The notes under the pieces were generated by a model. That model was not told the DNA's origin. It did no database searches and saw nothing but the letters and a program-made list of their open reading frames with translations. Position numbers and translations under genes: made by a program. From Dokdonella sp. (lineage in GTDB: Bacteria > Pseudomonadota > Gammaproteobacteria > Xanthomonadales > Rhodanobacteraceae): a stretch of DNA of 64,000 bases. Below, piece by piece: positions 51,569 to 61,003 of the stretch (positions are counted from its first letter, which is position 1; each line of letters opens with the position of its first letter). Location of the stretch: assembly GCF_019634845.1 (NCBI RefSeq), contig NZ_JAHCAQ010000014.1, positions 35,949 to 99,948 on the forward strand, in the 5' to 3' direction.

Positions 51569-52445
51569 GCCAGTTGAACCAGTTGCAGGGGTCTTGTCGC
51601 ACATGGTGTTCGAGCCGTGCCGCGTAGGCCTGCGCCAGCGCCTGCACCGCTGCCGTGCGCTCGCCGCGGCCGACCGGCAGCGCATCAGCCAGTGGCTCGA
51701 AGTACAGATCGTAGCGGTTGCCGCCACGATACATGCCCAGGCACAGCACGACCGGCACCTTGAGGATGCCGCCCAATGCGAACGGCGCCACCGGCAGCGG
51801 CGCCGGCGCACCGCAGAAGTCGACCATCACGCAGCGTTCGTCGGCGCGTGCGCGATCGGCCAGCAGGGCGATCAGCGCACCTTCGGCAGCGGCTTCGGAC
51901 AGTGCCAGCACGATCTCGGTGGGCGGCCGGCCGGCGTCGATCACGCCATGGCCGATGGCCGGGTTGAGTGCATGCAGCAGCGCGGTCTGCGCCGGCGTCT
52001 TGTGGGTGTCGAGCACGACGCGCAGCTTGACCTCGGGATGTGTGAGCGTGGCCACGCGCAGCACCTCGAAACTGCCGACGTGGGCGCCCAGCAGCAGCAC
52101 GCCACGGTCGGGTTGCATGCGCGTGACGAGCTCGTCGAGGCCGTGCATGCGCACGTCGAAGCGGGTGTAGCGGTCCGACAGCAGGAAGACGCGGTCGAGC
52201 AGCGTGCTGGCGAAGCGGTGGATGTGGCACATGACGCGCCACGCCGATGGACGCCGACCCTCGATGCGATCGAGCGCGGCGTACGACACGCGGCGCTCGT
52301 AGGGGCGCCGCAGGAAGAAATACAGCGTGATCGGATACAGGCACAGCCGCGCCACCGGCCGCCCGAGCCGCAGCGCGATCGTGCGGATCAGCCAGATCGC
52401 AACGCGGCCACCGCCTTCCCTGCGCTCGCGCCAGTGCTCGCTCAT
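51492..52445 (-). CDS. LpxL/HtrB-type lysophospholipid acyltransferase of the aryl-polyene locus
   Basis: 317 residues with an N-terminal membrane-associated segment. The catalytic block is GVLLLGAHVGSFEVLR, an HxxxxE-like acyltransferase motif (H-V-G-S-F-E). It is followed by [34 protein letters not shown], which resembles the second LpxL block. It presumably esterifies the polyene acid to a glycerolipid or carrier. It overlaps ApeI by ATGA and the LolA-like gene by 77 bases. Confidence 0.85.
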   Translation of the reverse strand: MSEHWRERREGGGRVAIWLIRTIALRLGRPVARLCLYPITLYFFLRRPYERRVSYAALDRIEGRRPSAWRVMCHIHRFASTLLDRVFLLSDRYTRFDVRMHGLDELVTRMQPDRGVLLLGAHVGSFEVLRVATLTHPEVKLRVVLDTHKTPAQTALLHALNPAIGHGVIDAGRPPTEIVLALSEAAAEGALIALLADRARADERCVMVDFCGAPAPLPVAPFALGGILKVPVVLCLGMYRGGNRYDLYFEPLADALPVGRGERTAAVQALAQAYAARLEHHVRQDPCNWFNWHDFWNPEGRGVAAAAGVGADSPGRA

Positions 52446-52738
52446 GCCAGCGCCGCCGTGCCGCGCAGCACCACGCGACCGTCGTGCAGCAGGCGAAAGC
52501 GCAGCTGCGTGGCGTCGCGTTCGATCTCGCAGTCGAGCGCCTGCCCCGGCAGCACCGGGGCAAGGAACTTGACCGCCTCGATGCGCGCCAGCGGCCCCAG
52601 GCCGGCGCGCGCGAGCACGCTGGCGATGCGGTCGAGCAGCACCACGCCAGGGACCACCGGCTGTCCCGGGAAATGGCCGGGCAGGCTCGGATGGTCGGCG
52701 TCGATGCACAGGCGCTCGCGCAGCACGTCGGCGGTCAT
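52442..52738 (-). CDS. ApeI-like 3-hydroxyacyl-ACP dehydratase (hotdog fold)
   Basis: 98 residues. HPSLPGHFPGQPVVPGVVLLD carries the hotdog catalytic His of the FabA/FabZ type in GHFP, and IEAVKFLAPVLPGQ is the second strand. The short length matches ApeI dehydratases, which work alongside ApeP in polyene formation. ATGA overlaps on both sides tie it tightly to the membrane-protein and acyltransferase genes. Confidence 0.85.
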   Translation of the reverse strand: MTADVLRERLCIDADHPSLPGHFPGQPVVPGVVLLDRIASVLARAGLGPLARIEAVKFLAPVLPGQALDCEIERDATQLRFRLLHDGRVVLRGTAALA

Positions 52739-53460
52739 GGCGCGTCCCGCGGCGTGTCATCGAGTGCACTGCGCAGCAGCGCCGGCCACTGCCGCACGAT
52801 CGCGACGAGGAAGGTCGCCAGCGCGGGGTGGGCGAGGCCGCGCAGGTGCCAGCGCCGGTAGCCGTATTCGCCGGCGAGCAGGGCGCCGACCACGACCCCG
52901 CTGCCCACGTGCAGGTAAGCGCGCCAGGCCGCCGCGCCGAGCGCGGCCGGGCCGATGCCGACCTGCGCCAGTGCGATCGCGCCGAGCAGTGCAGCCTGCG
53001 CGCCGAGCACGAGCGCCCAGCATGCGGTGAGTCCGCGCGCATAGGTGGCCACGCGCGGTTCGGCCAGCCGCTGCGGCCCTTCGAGGATCGCGATGAAGCG
53101 TGCGATGAGCGGCGCGCGCCCGCGCCGCAGGCTGCGCGCGAACAACAGGCACAGCGCGCCATTGATGAGCGCCGGCACGGCATCGACGAGCAGCCAGCCC
53201 ATGCCGTGCCAGGCCGCGGCGACGGCGGCGAGCGCGGTCGCGGCGAATGCCCACCAGGCGCGGCGCGCACCGCGGCACAGGGCCGGTGCCAGCGCGCCGC
53301 CGGCCAGCACGACCACGGCCAGCGCGGCGAGGTCGTCGCGTTCCAATTGCGCGGCCAGCAGCACGAGCACGATGTAGAGGACGATCGCGCCGAGCAGCGC
53401 GCGGCCACGCCGCGGCGTCGGCGTGATGGTTCCGGAACCGGGCAGGCTGGCGGCACTCAT
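52735..53460 (-). CDS. COG4648-type membrane protein of the aryl-polyene locus (ApeG-like)
   Basis: 241 residues with five or six hydrophobic segments, including LLGAIVLYIVLVLLA near residue 25 and others near 50, 75, 140 and 170. Family-like stretches are PALINGALCLLFARSLRRGRAPLIARF and RVATYARGLTACWALVLG. Proteins of this kind sit between the ACP and the ApeI dehydratase in aryl-polyene clusters; their role is unknown. The start at 53460 is 31 bases after the ACP stop. Confidence 0.78.
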   Translation of the reverse strand: MSAASLPGSGTITPTPRRGRALLGAIVLYIVLVLLAAQLERDDLAALAVVVLAGGALAPALCRGARRAWWAFAATALAAVAAAWHGMGWLLVDAVPALINGALCLLFARSLRRGRAPLIARFIAILEGPQRLAEPRVATYARGLTACWALVLGAQAALLGAIALAQVGIGPAALGAAAWRAYLHVGSGVVVGALLAGEYGYRRWHLRGLAHPALATFLVAIVRQWPALLRSALDDTPRDAP

Positions 53461-53491
53461 GCGTGGAAGCCGTGGCCGGCGCGCCGCGCGC

Positions 53492-53788
53492 TCAGCTCGC
53501 GCCGCGGTGCTGCTCGATGTGCGCCGACAGCGCGCGCAGGCTGGCGAAGATCTGCTTGTTGTCGGGATTGTCCGAGCGCAACTGGAAGCCATAACGCTTG
53601 GACACCGCCAGTGCGAGCTCGAGCGCATCGATCGAGTCGAGGCCAAGTTCGCCGCCGCCGAACAACGGCGCCTCGGGCGCGATCGCCTCGGGCTTGATCC
53701 AGTCGATGTTGAGGCTGGCGACGATGAGGCGGGCCAGATCCTGCTCGGCCGGCGACTGCGTGGACTCGGGGCAGTGGGTCGTATCCAT
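53492..53788 (-). CDS. Acyl carrier protein of the aryl-polyene locus
   Basis: 98 residues with the phosphopantetheine site GLDSIDALE (Ser52) and an ACP helix pattern. It is first in the minus-strand block ACP / membrane protein / ApeI / acyltransferase / LolA-like / MMPL / ApeP. It is divergent from xanB2. Many clusters encode two ACPs here; I see only one. Its partner in chain extension should be the ketosynthase at 20.7-21.9 kb. Confidence 0.92.
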   Translation of the reverse strand: MDTTHCPESTQSPAEQDLARLIVASLNIDWIKPEAIAPEAPLFGGGELGLDSIDALELALAVSKRYGFQLRSDNPDNKQIFASLRALSAHIEQHRGAS

Positions 53789-53884
53789 GAGATTGGGGCG
53801 GCCGATGGCGCGGGTTGGACAATCGGGCAGTGTATCATCCGCGGCCGTTTTGACCGCGTTTGCGCCCCCCGCGCCGTTGCCCCG

Positions 53885-54850
53885 ATGAATCACGCCACGC
53901 CACCATTGCCAGCGCTGGAGCAGTGTTACGAGCAGGCCGATGTGGGCACGCTGCTCGCCGACGCGCGCGTGCTGGCGGTGATCGGTTTCGGCAGCGGCTT
54001 CGCTGCCGCTGACGATCCGCGCGTGGTGCGCGTCGCGCTCGAACCACTGGCCGCGCCCTGCGTGGAGGTATGGCGCGGGCGCGCCCCGGTGCGGCATGGG
54101 CGCGCGGGCGACCTGCGCTGGAGCAGCGACGGCGATTACCTGTTCGTGGCGATCGAGGTGGCCGAGGTCGATGGCGACATCGAGCGCGCCAGCCACGACG
54201 CCTACCGGCAGTTGCTGGCCTTCGTGCAGGCCAGCGCCACGCCGCACTGGCTGCGCCTGTGGAACTATTTCGATGCGATCAATGCCGGCGTCGGCGATGC
54301 CGAACGGTATCGGCGATTCTGCGCAGGACGTGCGCGTGGCATGGCGCAATGGCTGGCCGGCAGCTATCCGGCCGCCTGCGCGATCGGCCATCAGGTCGCG
54401 AGCGGGAACCTGCTCGTCTACGGTCTGGCCGCGCGCGAGCCCGGCACGCGCGTCGAGAATCCGCGCCAGCTCAGTGCCTGGTGCTATCCGCGCCAGTACG
54501 GCCCGAGCGCACCGACCTTCGCGCGGGCGCTGCGCAGCGCGGCCGGGCAGTTCTTCATCTCCGGTACCGCGGCCGTGGTCGGGCATGCCTCGCAGCACGA
54601 GCAGGACCTGGCCGCACAGCTCGCCGAAACCTTCACCAACCTCGAGCACCTGCTGGCGGCCGCGCATGGCCGCTTCGGCACCGATGCCCTGCTCAAGGCC
54701 TATGTGCGTGAGCGCGACGATGGCGCCGCGGTGGCGCATGCGCTCGCGCAGGCCGTGCCAGGCCATGCGGGCGCGCTGATCCTTGGCGGTGACATCTGCC
54801 GCCGTGAACTGCTGGTGGAAATCGATGGCCTGCAGTCACTGGCGCGCTGA
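53885..54850 (+). CDS. xanB2: XanB2-type chorismatase (FkbO/Hyg5 family)
   Basis: 321 residues. In Xanthomonas XanB2 hydrolyses chorismate to 3- and 4-hydroxybenzoate, the former a xanthomonadin precursor and the latter a ubiquinone precursor. The family is recognised by GFGSGFAAADDPRVVRVALEP-like N-terminal sequence, the ASATPHWLRLWNYFDAIN core and the C-terminal ISGTAAVVGHASQH and QLAETFTNLEHLL blocks. It is divergent from the ACP gene across 96 bases that contain TATCAT at 53833-53838. There is no clear Shine-Dalgarno. It overlaps the cytochrome c gene by 26 bases. Confidence 0.9.
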   Translation: MNHATPPLPALEQCYEQADVGTLLADARVLAVIGFGSGFAAADDPRVVRVALEPLAAPCVEVWRGRAPVRHGRAGDLRWSSDGDYLFVAIEVAEVDGDIERASHDAYRQLLAFVQASATPHWLRLWNYFDAINAGVGDAERYRRFCAGRARGMAQWLAGSYPAACAIGHQVASGNLLVYGLAAREPGTRVENPRQLSAWCYPRQYGPSAPTFARALRSAAGQFFISGTAAVVGHASQHEQDLAAQLAETFTNLEHLLAAAHGRFGTDALLKAYVRERDDGAAVAHALAQAVPGHAGALILGGDICRRELLVEIDGLQSLAR

Positions 54851-55307
54851 ACGCCGCTGCCGGGCAGGGTTGGCGCTGCTGCTGGTGGCCGCGCTCGCCG
54901 CCTGCGGGCCGGGCCGGCGCGGCAGTGATCCGCCGCTGGGCGCGACCGGTCGGCAAACCGCGCATGGCCTGCCCGAGCTGCGCAATCCGTTCGCCGGCGA
55001 TGCCGCGGCGAGTGCGGCCGGCGCGCAGATCTACGCGCAGCGCGCCTGCGTCACCTGCCACGGCAACAAGCTCACCGGTGCGATGTGCCCTTCGCTCGTC
55101 AACCAGCGCTGGGTGTATGGCGATGACGACACCACGCTGTTCTTCCTGCTGCGCGATGGCAGCGTCGCGCTGCGCGGCCACGGCTATACGCGCAGCGGCC
55201 AGGAACCACAGGTCGGCGACATGGCGGGCTTCGGCCGCCTGCTCGACGACCGCGAGCTGTGGCAGCTCGTGAGCTTCGTGCGCGCACAGCAGCTGCGCGC
55301 CGATTGA
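54825..55307 (+). CDS. Lipoprotein c-type cytochrome
   Basis: 160 residues. Hydrophobic signal with lipobox VAALAAC (Cys27). One haem site CVTCH (Cys75, Cys78, His79), with a likely Met ligand in VGDMAGF. Compact class-I fold size. The chosen ATG lies within xanB2 (26-base overlap); later starts would shorten the signal. It is probably anchored in the inner or outer membrane and passes electrons in the periplasm. No partner is evident, and a link to xanB2 is only positional. Confidence 0.8.
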   Translation: MACSHWRAERRCRAGLALLLVAALAACGPGRRGSDPPLGATGRQTAHGLPELRNPFAGDAAASAAGAQIYAQRACVTCHGNKLTGAMCPSLVNQRWVYGDDDTTLFFLLRDGSVALRGHGYTRSGQEPQVGDMAGFGRLLDDRELWQLVSFVRAQQLRAD

Positions 55308-55335
55308 GCCGCGCCGCGCGCTCGCGCTATGGTGA

Positions 55336-56475
<1,140 letters not shown>

Positions 56476-56581
56476 TGCGGCGCCGCGTGCTGGCCGAGGC
56501 CGCGGCTGCGGCAAGTCCAGCCGCGGCCATCCGTGGCCGCACTTTTCATGAGGCTCGCTGCGAGGCACGCGAGGGATCGGC

Positions 56582-56923
56582 TCAGGCCTTGCGCAGGAAG
56601 CAGGTCTTGAGCACGAGGTCGCGGATCTTGTCGCTGTGACCCTCGATGTGCTCGGCGTCGTCGGCAACGAGGCGGATGTTGCGGATCAGCGTGCCCTGCT
56701 TGAGCGGGATCGAGGAACCCTTGACCTTGAGGTCCTTGATCACGACCACGCTGTCGCCATCGGCGAGCGCGTTGCCGTTGCAGTCGCGCACCACGTGCGC
56801 GGGTTCGGTATGCTCGGTCGCATGCTGCGGCCATTCGTGCCCGCAATCGGCGCAGACGAACAGCTCGCCGTCGGGGTAGGTGTGTTCCATGGCGCAGCGC
56901 GGGCAGGCGGGAATGGCGGACAT
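56582..56923 (-). CDS. yjdM: Zinc-ribbon protein YjdM (PhnA family)
   Basis: 113 residues. N-terminal zinc ribbon CPRCAMEHTYPDGELFVCADCGHEW with two CxxC pairs, then the PhnA C-terminal SH3-like domain (GDSVVVIKDLKVKGSS, KQGTLIRNIRLV). Despite the old name PhnA it is not a proven phosphonoacetate hydrolase. It is convergent with frmA. Confidence 0.95.
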   Translation of the reverse strand: MSAIPACPRCAMEHTYPDGELFVCADCGHEWPQHATEHTEPAHVVRDCNGNALADGDSVVVIKDLKVKGSSIPLKQGTLIRNIRLVADDAEHIEGHSDKIRDLVLKTCFLRKA

Positions 56924-57048
56924 GCGGCAGGTTCCGATGGCGGCGGGCGCGCATTCTAGCCGGACCGGCGAGTGCGAGGTCCGTCACGCCGGCTGACGGG
57001 ACAAGCTGGCAGGCTGGCGGCGTTGAACGACAACCAAGGGGGGCGATC

Positions 57049-58125
57049 ATGCGCAAGAGCTTGTGGTTGGCACTGGCCTGCATGTTGAGCAGCGGCGTCG
57101 GCGCGGCCGAGGTCACGATCAAGAACGATTCGCTCACCGATTTCGGCGGTGCCGCGATCATCTGGGGTTTCGCGGCCGGCGAGATGGCCGGTTCATGGCT
57201 CACCAGTCCCTGCGACGGCAACCTCGTCGCGGTGCAGATCTTCTGGCGCTCGCCGACCGGCACCGCGGCGGCCTCGATCCAGGATTCGATCAACATTTAT
57301 CGTAGCGGCACCTTCCCCAACCCCGGTGCGCTTGTGCAGTCGATCGGCGGTCCCGTGCTCAACGACAATGCGCTCAACGAATGGCGCTACCTCGATGAGA
57401 ACAACACGCTGCCGCTCAGCGTGCCGGTGAGCGCGAACGAGACCGTGGTGGTGGCGCTGCAGTTCGCCGAGCTGCCGGTAGCGGGCTCCGATCCGAGCGT
57501 CGTGCGCGACACTGACGGCAACACGCCCGGACGCAACGTGATCTACGCCTCGATCAACAACCAATTCGGGTGGTTTAACAGCGCGACGTTCGGCGTTGGC
57601 GGCGACTGGGTCATCCGTGGCGTGGTCAACTGCCAAGCGACAGCGACCACGGCCGATGTCGGCGTGACGATGAGCGCGAATCCGCCGGCCTACACGGCGG
57701 GCGCTGCGCTGCACTACACGATCACGGTCGCCAATGCCGGTCCGGCCAGCGCCAGCACGACGCTCGTCGATACATTCCCGGCGGCCTACCAGTCGCCGAC
57801 CTGGACCTGCACGCCGAGTGGCGGCGCCAGCTGTCCGGCCGGCAGCAGCGGCAACATCGTTGGCGCGGCCATGCTGCCGTCGGGCAGCCAGCTCAGTTTC
57901 GTGGTCAGCGGCACGGTCGCGGCCGGCTTCAGCGCCACGCTCAGCAACTCGATGACGGCCGTCGTCGGCGCGCCGATCACCGATCCGAACCCGGCCAACA
58001 ACACCGGCACCCTCGATCTGGAAGCGGCGGTGAGCGACCTCATCTTCCGCGACGGCTTCGACGGCGTGCAGCCGGGGCTGCGCCTCGTGCCCGCCCGCGC
58101 GCTGGGGTATCGCGGCGGGCGTTGA
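57049..58125 (+). CDS. Secreted DUF11-domain protein with internal IFRDGFD motif
   Basis: 358 residues. Signal peptide at about 1-20 (GVGAA). An N-terminal beta domain (about 21-195) without a name I recognise is followed by a DUF11 repeat (about 200-315; [34 protein letters not shown]), an Ig-like module of surface proteins. The motif [11 protein letters not shown] then occurs 30 residues before the end, whereas the M14 peptidase ends right at the same motif. AAGGGGGCG is the Shine-Dalgarno. Extracellular or surface function unknown. Confidence 0.82.
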   Translation: MRKSLWLALACMLSSGVGAAEVTIKNDSLTDFGGAAIIWGFAAGEMAGSWLTSPCDGNLVAVQIFWRSPTGTAAASIQDSINIYRSGTFPNPGALVQSIGGPVLNDNALNEWRYLDENNTLPLSVPVSANETVVVALQFAELPVAGSDPSVVRDTDGNTPGRNVIYASINNQFGWFNSATFGVGGDWVIRGVVNCQATATTADVGVTMSANPPAYTAGAALHYTITVANAGPASASTTLVDTFPAAYQSPTWTCTPSGGASCPAGSSGNIVGAAMLPSGSQLSFVVSGTVAAGFSATLSNSMTAVVGAPITDPNPANNTGTLDLEAAVSDLIFRDGFDGVQPGLRLVPARALGYRGGR

Positions 58126-58161
58126 TGGTGGCCGCGGTGCGCGGGGGACGACCCGCGTCGG

Positions 58162-58178
58162 TGCGTGGTTCGTCCCGC
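58162..58178 (+). repeat. 17-bp extragenic repeat, copy 2
   Basis: TGCGTGGTTCGTCCCGC, identical to 43106-43122, located 37 bases after the DUF11 gene in the gap before tex. Confidence 0.6.
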
Positions 58179-58354
58179 GGGGACGCGAGGCGGTGGTCGC
58201 GTTGCGATACGAAGATCTGATCGCGGCCGCCGCCACGCCTACGAAAACCATCCCCCGCGCGCAAGTCTCGACGCATCGCGGCGACGCTGCGAACATCGCG
58301 GCGGGTCGCGCGGGCGGCCTTCCGTTTCTCCGGCCGACGAGGATTTCGCAGCCC

Positions 58355-60694
58355 ATGCTTTCGATCGAGGCGCGCATCGCGCAGGACATCGCCGCGCAGC
58401 CGGCACAGGTGCAGGCCGCCGTGGCGCTGCTCGACGGCGGCGCCACCGTGCCGTTCATCGCGCGCTACCGCAAGGAAGCCACCGGCGGCCTCGACGACAC
58501 CCAGTTGCGCCTGCTCGAGGAACGCCTGGGCTACCTGCGCGAGCTCGAGGAGCGGCGCAGCGCGATCCTTGCCAGCATCGACGAGCAGGGCAAGCTCGAC
58601 GCCGACCTGCGCGAGCGCATCCTCGCCGCCGACACCAAGGCGCGGCTCGAGGATCTGTACCTGCCCTACAAGCCCAAGCGCCGCACCAAGGCGCAGATCG
58701 CGCGCGAGGCGGGTCTCGAACCGCTCGCCATCGCGCTGCGCGAGGACCCGACGGTCGCGCCCGAACTGCGGGCGGCGGCCTTCGTCGATGCCGCGCGCGG
58801 CGTCGAGGATGTGAAGGCCGCGCTCGACGGCGCGCGCCACATCCTCATCGAATCGATCGCCGAGGATGCGCTGCTGGTCGACTCGCTGCGCGAGTGGGTC
58901 TGGCAACACGGCCAGATCCGCGCCAGCGTGATCGCGGGCAAGCAGGCCGAAGGCGCCAAGTATCGTGACTACTTCGAGCACGCCGAGCCGATCGCGAAAA
59001 TCCCCTCGCACCGGTTACTCGCGCTGCTGCGTGCGCGCAACGAGGGCGTGCTCGCGCTCGAGCTCGCGCCCACTGCCGATGCCGAGCAGGGCCACGCGCA
59101 GGGCGAGGCGCGCGTCGCCGCGCACGCGGGCTTCGCCGCGCGCGGCCGCGCCGCCGATGCCTGGCTGATGGACACCGCGCGGCTGTGCTGGCGCGTCAAG
59201 CTGCATCTGACGCTCACGCTCGACCTGTTCACGCGCGCGCGGGAGGCTGCCGAGGAGGCCGCGATCGGCGTGTTCGGCGACAACCTCAAGGACCTGCTGC
59301 TGGCCGCGCCCGCTGGCCCGCGCACCGTGATGGGGCTCGATCCCGGCATCCGCACCGGCGTCAAGGTTGCCGTCGTCGATGGCACCGGCAAGCTGCTCGC
59401 GACCAGCACGGTCTATCCGCACGAGCCGCGTCGGCAGTGGCAGCAGGCGCTGGCCGAACTCGGCGCGCTGTGCCTGCGCCACGGCGTCGAACTGATCGCG
59501 ATCGGCAACGGCACCGCCTCGCGCGAGACCGACCAGCTCGCCGGCGAGCTGATCCGCAAGCTCGCGCCGCAGGCCAGCATCGCCAAGCTCGTGGTCAGCG
59601 AGGCCGGTGCTTCGGTGTATTCGGCCTCCGAGCTCGCCGCGCGCGAGTTTCCCGACCTCGACGTGTCGCTGCGCGGCGCGGTGTCGATCGCGCGGCGCCT
59701 GCAGGATCCGCTCGCCGAGCTCGTCAAGATCGAACCCAAGGCGATCGGCGTGGGCCAGTACCAGCACGACGTCAACCAGTACCGCCTCGCGCGCGCGCTC
59801 GATGCGCGCGTGGAGGACTGCGTCAACGCGGTCGGCGTCGACGTCAACACCGCATCGGCGCCGCTGCTGGCGCGTGTGGCCGGCTTGAGCGCGTCGGTTG
59901 CCGACAACATCGTCAGGTATCGCGACGAGCACGGCGCGTTCGCCACCCGCGCGGCGTTGAAGAAAGTGCCGCGCCTGGGCGACAAGGCCTTCGAGCAGGG
60001 CGCGGGCTTCCTGCGCATCAGCCAGGGCAGCAATCCGCTCGACGCCAGCGGTGTGCATCCGGAAGCCTATGGCGTGGTCGAGCGCATGGCCGCGGCCAAC
60101 GGCCGCACGCCGCAGCAGCTGGTGGGTGATGCCGCCTTGCTGCGCCAGTTGCGCGCCGAGGACTACACCGACGCGCGGTTCGGCCTGCCGACCGTGCGCG
60201 ACATCATCAGCGAACTGGAAAAACCCGGTCGCGATCCGCGCCCGAGCTTCGTCGCACCGACGTTTGCCGAGGGTGTCGCCGACGTCAAGGATCTCGTCGT
60301 CGGCATGGTGCTGGAAGGGCGTGTCAGCAACGTCGCCGCGTTCGGTGCCTTCGTCGACATCGGCGTGCACCAGGACGGCCTCGTGCATGTGTCGGCGCTC
60401 GCCCACCGCTACGTGCGCGATCCGCGCGAGGTGGTCAAGGCCGGCGACATCGTCAAGGTCAAGGTGATGGAAGTGGACCTGCAGCGCCAGCGCATCGCGC
60501 TGAGCATGCGCCTGGATGAAACCGGGAACGCGGCGGCACGGCGGGAAGGCGCTTCGCGCCCTGCGGATTCCGGCCCCGGACGCCGTCAGCCTGACGGCCG
60601 GCGCCCTGCGGCACGGCCGGGAGGGGGAGGGGCCGGGCGGGCCGCAGAGCCGATGAACGCCATGGCGCTGGCGTTCGCGAAGTTGAAGAAATAA
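58355..60694 (+). CDS. tex: Tex family RNA-binding transcriptional accessory protein
   Basis: 779 residues, the usual size. Domains in order: N-terminal Tex helical region ([22 protein letters not shown]), YqgF-like RNase H fold ([21 protein letters not shown]), helix-hairpin-helix motifs ([42 protein letters not shown]) and a C-terminal S1 domain ([23 protein letters not shown]). Binds nucleic acid and transcription complexes. The ATG at 58355 is chosen by homology over an upstream in-frame codon at 58193. After S1 there is a Pro/Gly/Arg-rich linker of about 50 residues. Confidence 0.96.
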   Translation: MLSIEARIAQDIAAQPAQVQAAVALLDGGATVPFIARYRKEATGGLDDTQLRLLEERLGYLRELEERRSAILASIDEQGKLDADLRERILAADTKARLEDLYLPYKPKRRTKAQIAREAGLEPLAIALREDPTVAPELRAAAFVDAARGVEDVKAALDGARHILIESIAEDALLVDSLREWVWQHGQIRASVIAGKQAEGAKYRDYFEHAEPIAKIPSHRLLALLRARNEGVLALELAPTADAEQGHAQGEARVAAHAGFAARGRAADAWLMDTARLCWRVKLHLTLTLDLFTRAREAAEEAAIGVFGDNLKDLLLAAPAGPRTVMGLDPGIRTGVKVAVVDGTGKLLATSTVYPHEPRRQWQQALAELGALCLRHGVELIAIGNGTASRETDQLAGELIRKLAPQASIAKLVVSEAGASVYSASELAAREFPDLDVSLRGAVSIARRLQDPLAELVKIEPKAIGVGQYQHDVNQYRLARALDARVEDCVNAVGVDVNTASAPLLARVAGLSASVADNIVRYRDEHGAFATRAALKKVPRLGDKAFEQGAGFLRISQGSNPLDASGVHPEAYGVVERMAAANGRTPQQLVGDAALLRQLRAEDYTDARFGLPTVRDIISELEKPGRDPRPSFVAPTFAEGVADVKDLVVGMVLEGRVSNVAAFGAFVDIGVHQDGLVHVSALAHRYVRDPREVVKAGDIVKVKVMEVDLQRQRIALSMRLDETGNAAARREGASRPADSGPGRRQPDGRRPAARPGGGGAGRAAEPMNAMALAFAKLKK

Positions 60695-61003
60695 TCCGCG
60701 GAAGGCGGGCCGTCCGGCGCGGAACTGCATTTTCCGGGGTTGTTCATGTTGCACGGCGACGGTCCGGTATGCGGCCGGTGCCGCACGGCGGACATGCTGA
60801 TGGAAACAAAACCGCCGTTCCGGCGTCACAGGGACGGCAATTGGTTTTCCGGAAGCGGATGTTCTCGCTTATCATCAAAAAAACCGGCAATTCTGTGGCG
60901 GCAATGTTGACAGGACCGGAGTTTGTGCCGATGCACATCTCCAGGGCGCCGCCGGCAGCGCGTTAACAGAAACAGACATAGACATTTTTTCGACCAGCCA
61001 TCG
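60695..61003. other. 309-bp intergenic region before the mrp operon
   Basis: No gene recognised. It is visibly A/T-richer than the surrounding DNA, with AAAAAAA at about 60885 and TTTTTT at about 60985. It contains a consensus -35 hexamer TTGACA (60907-60912) with only a weak GATGCA at the -10 position. The composition change here may mark the edge of an acquired segment. Confidence 0.5.
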
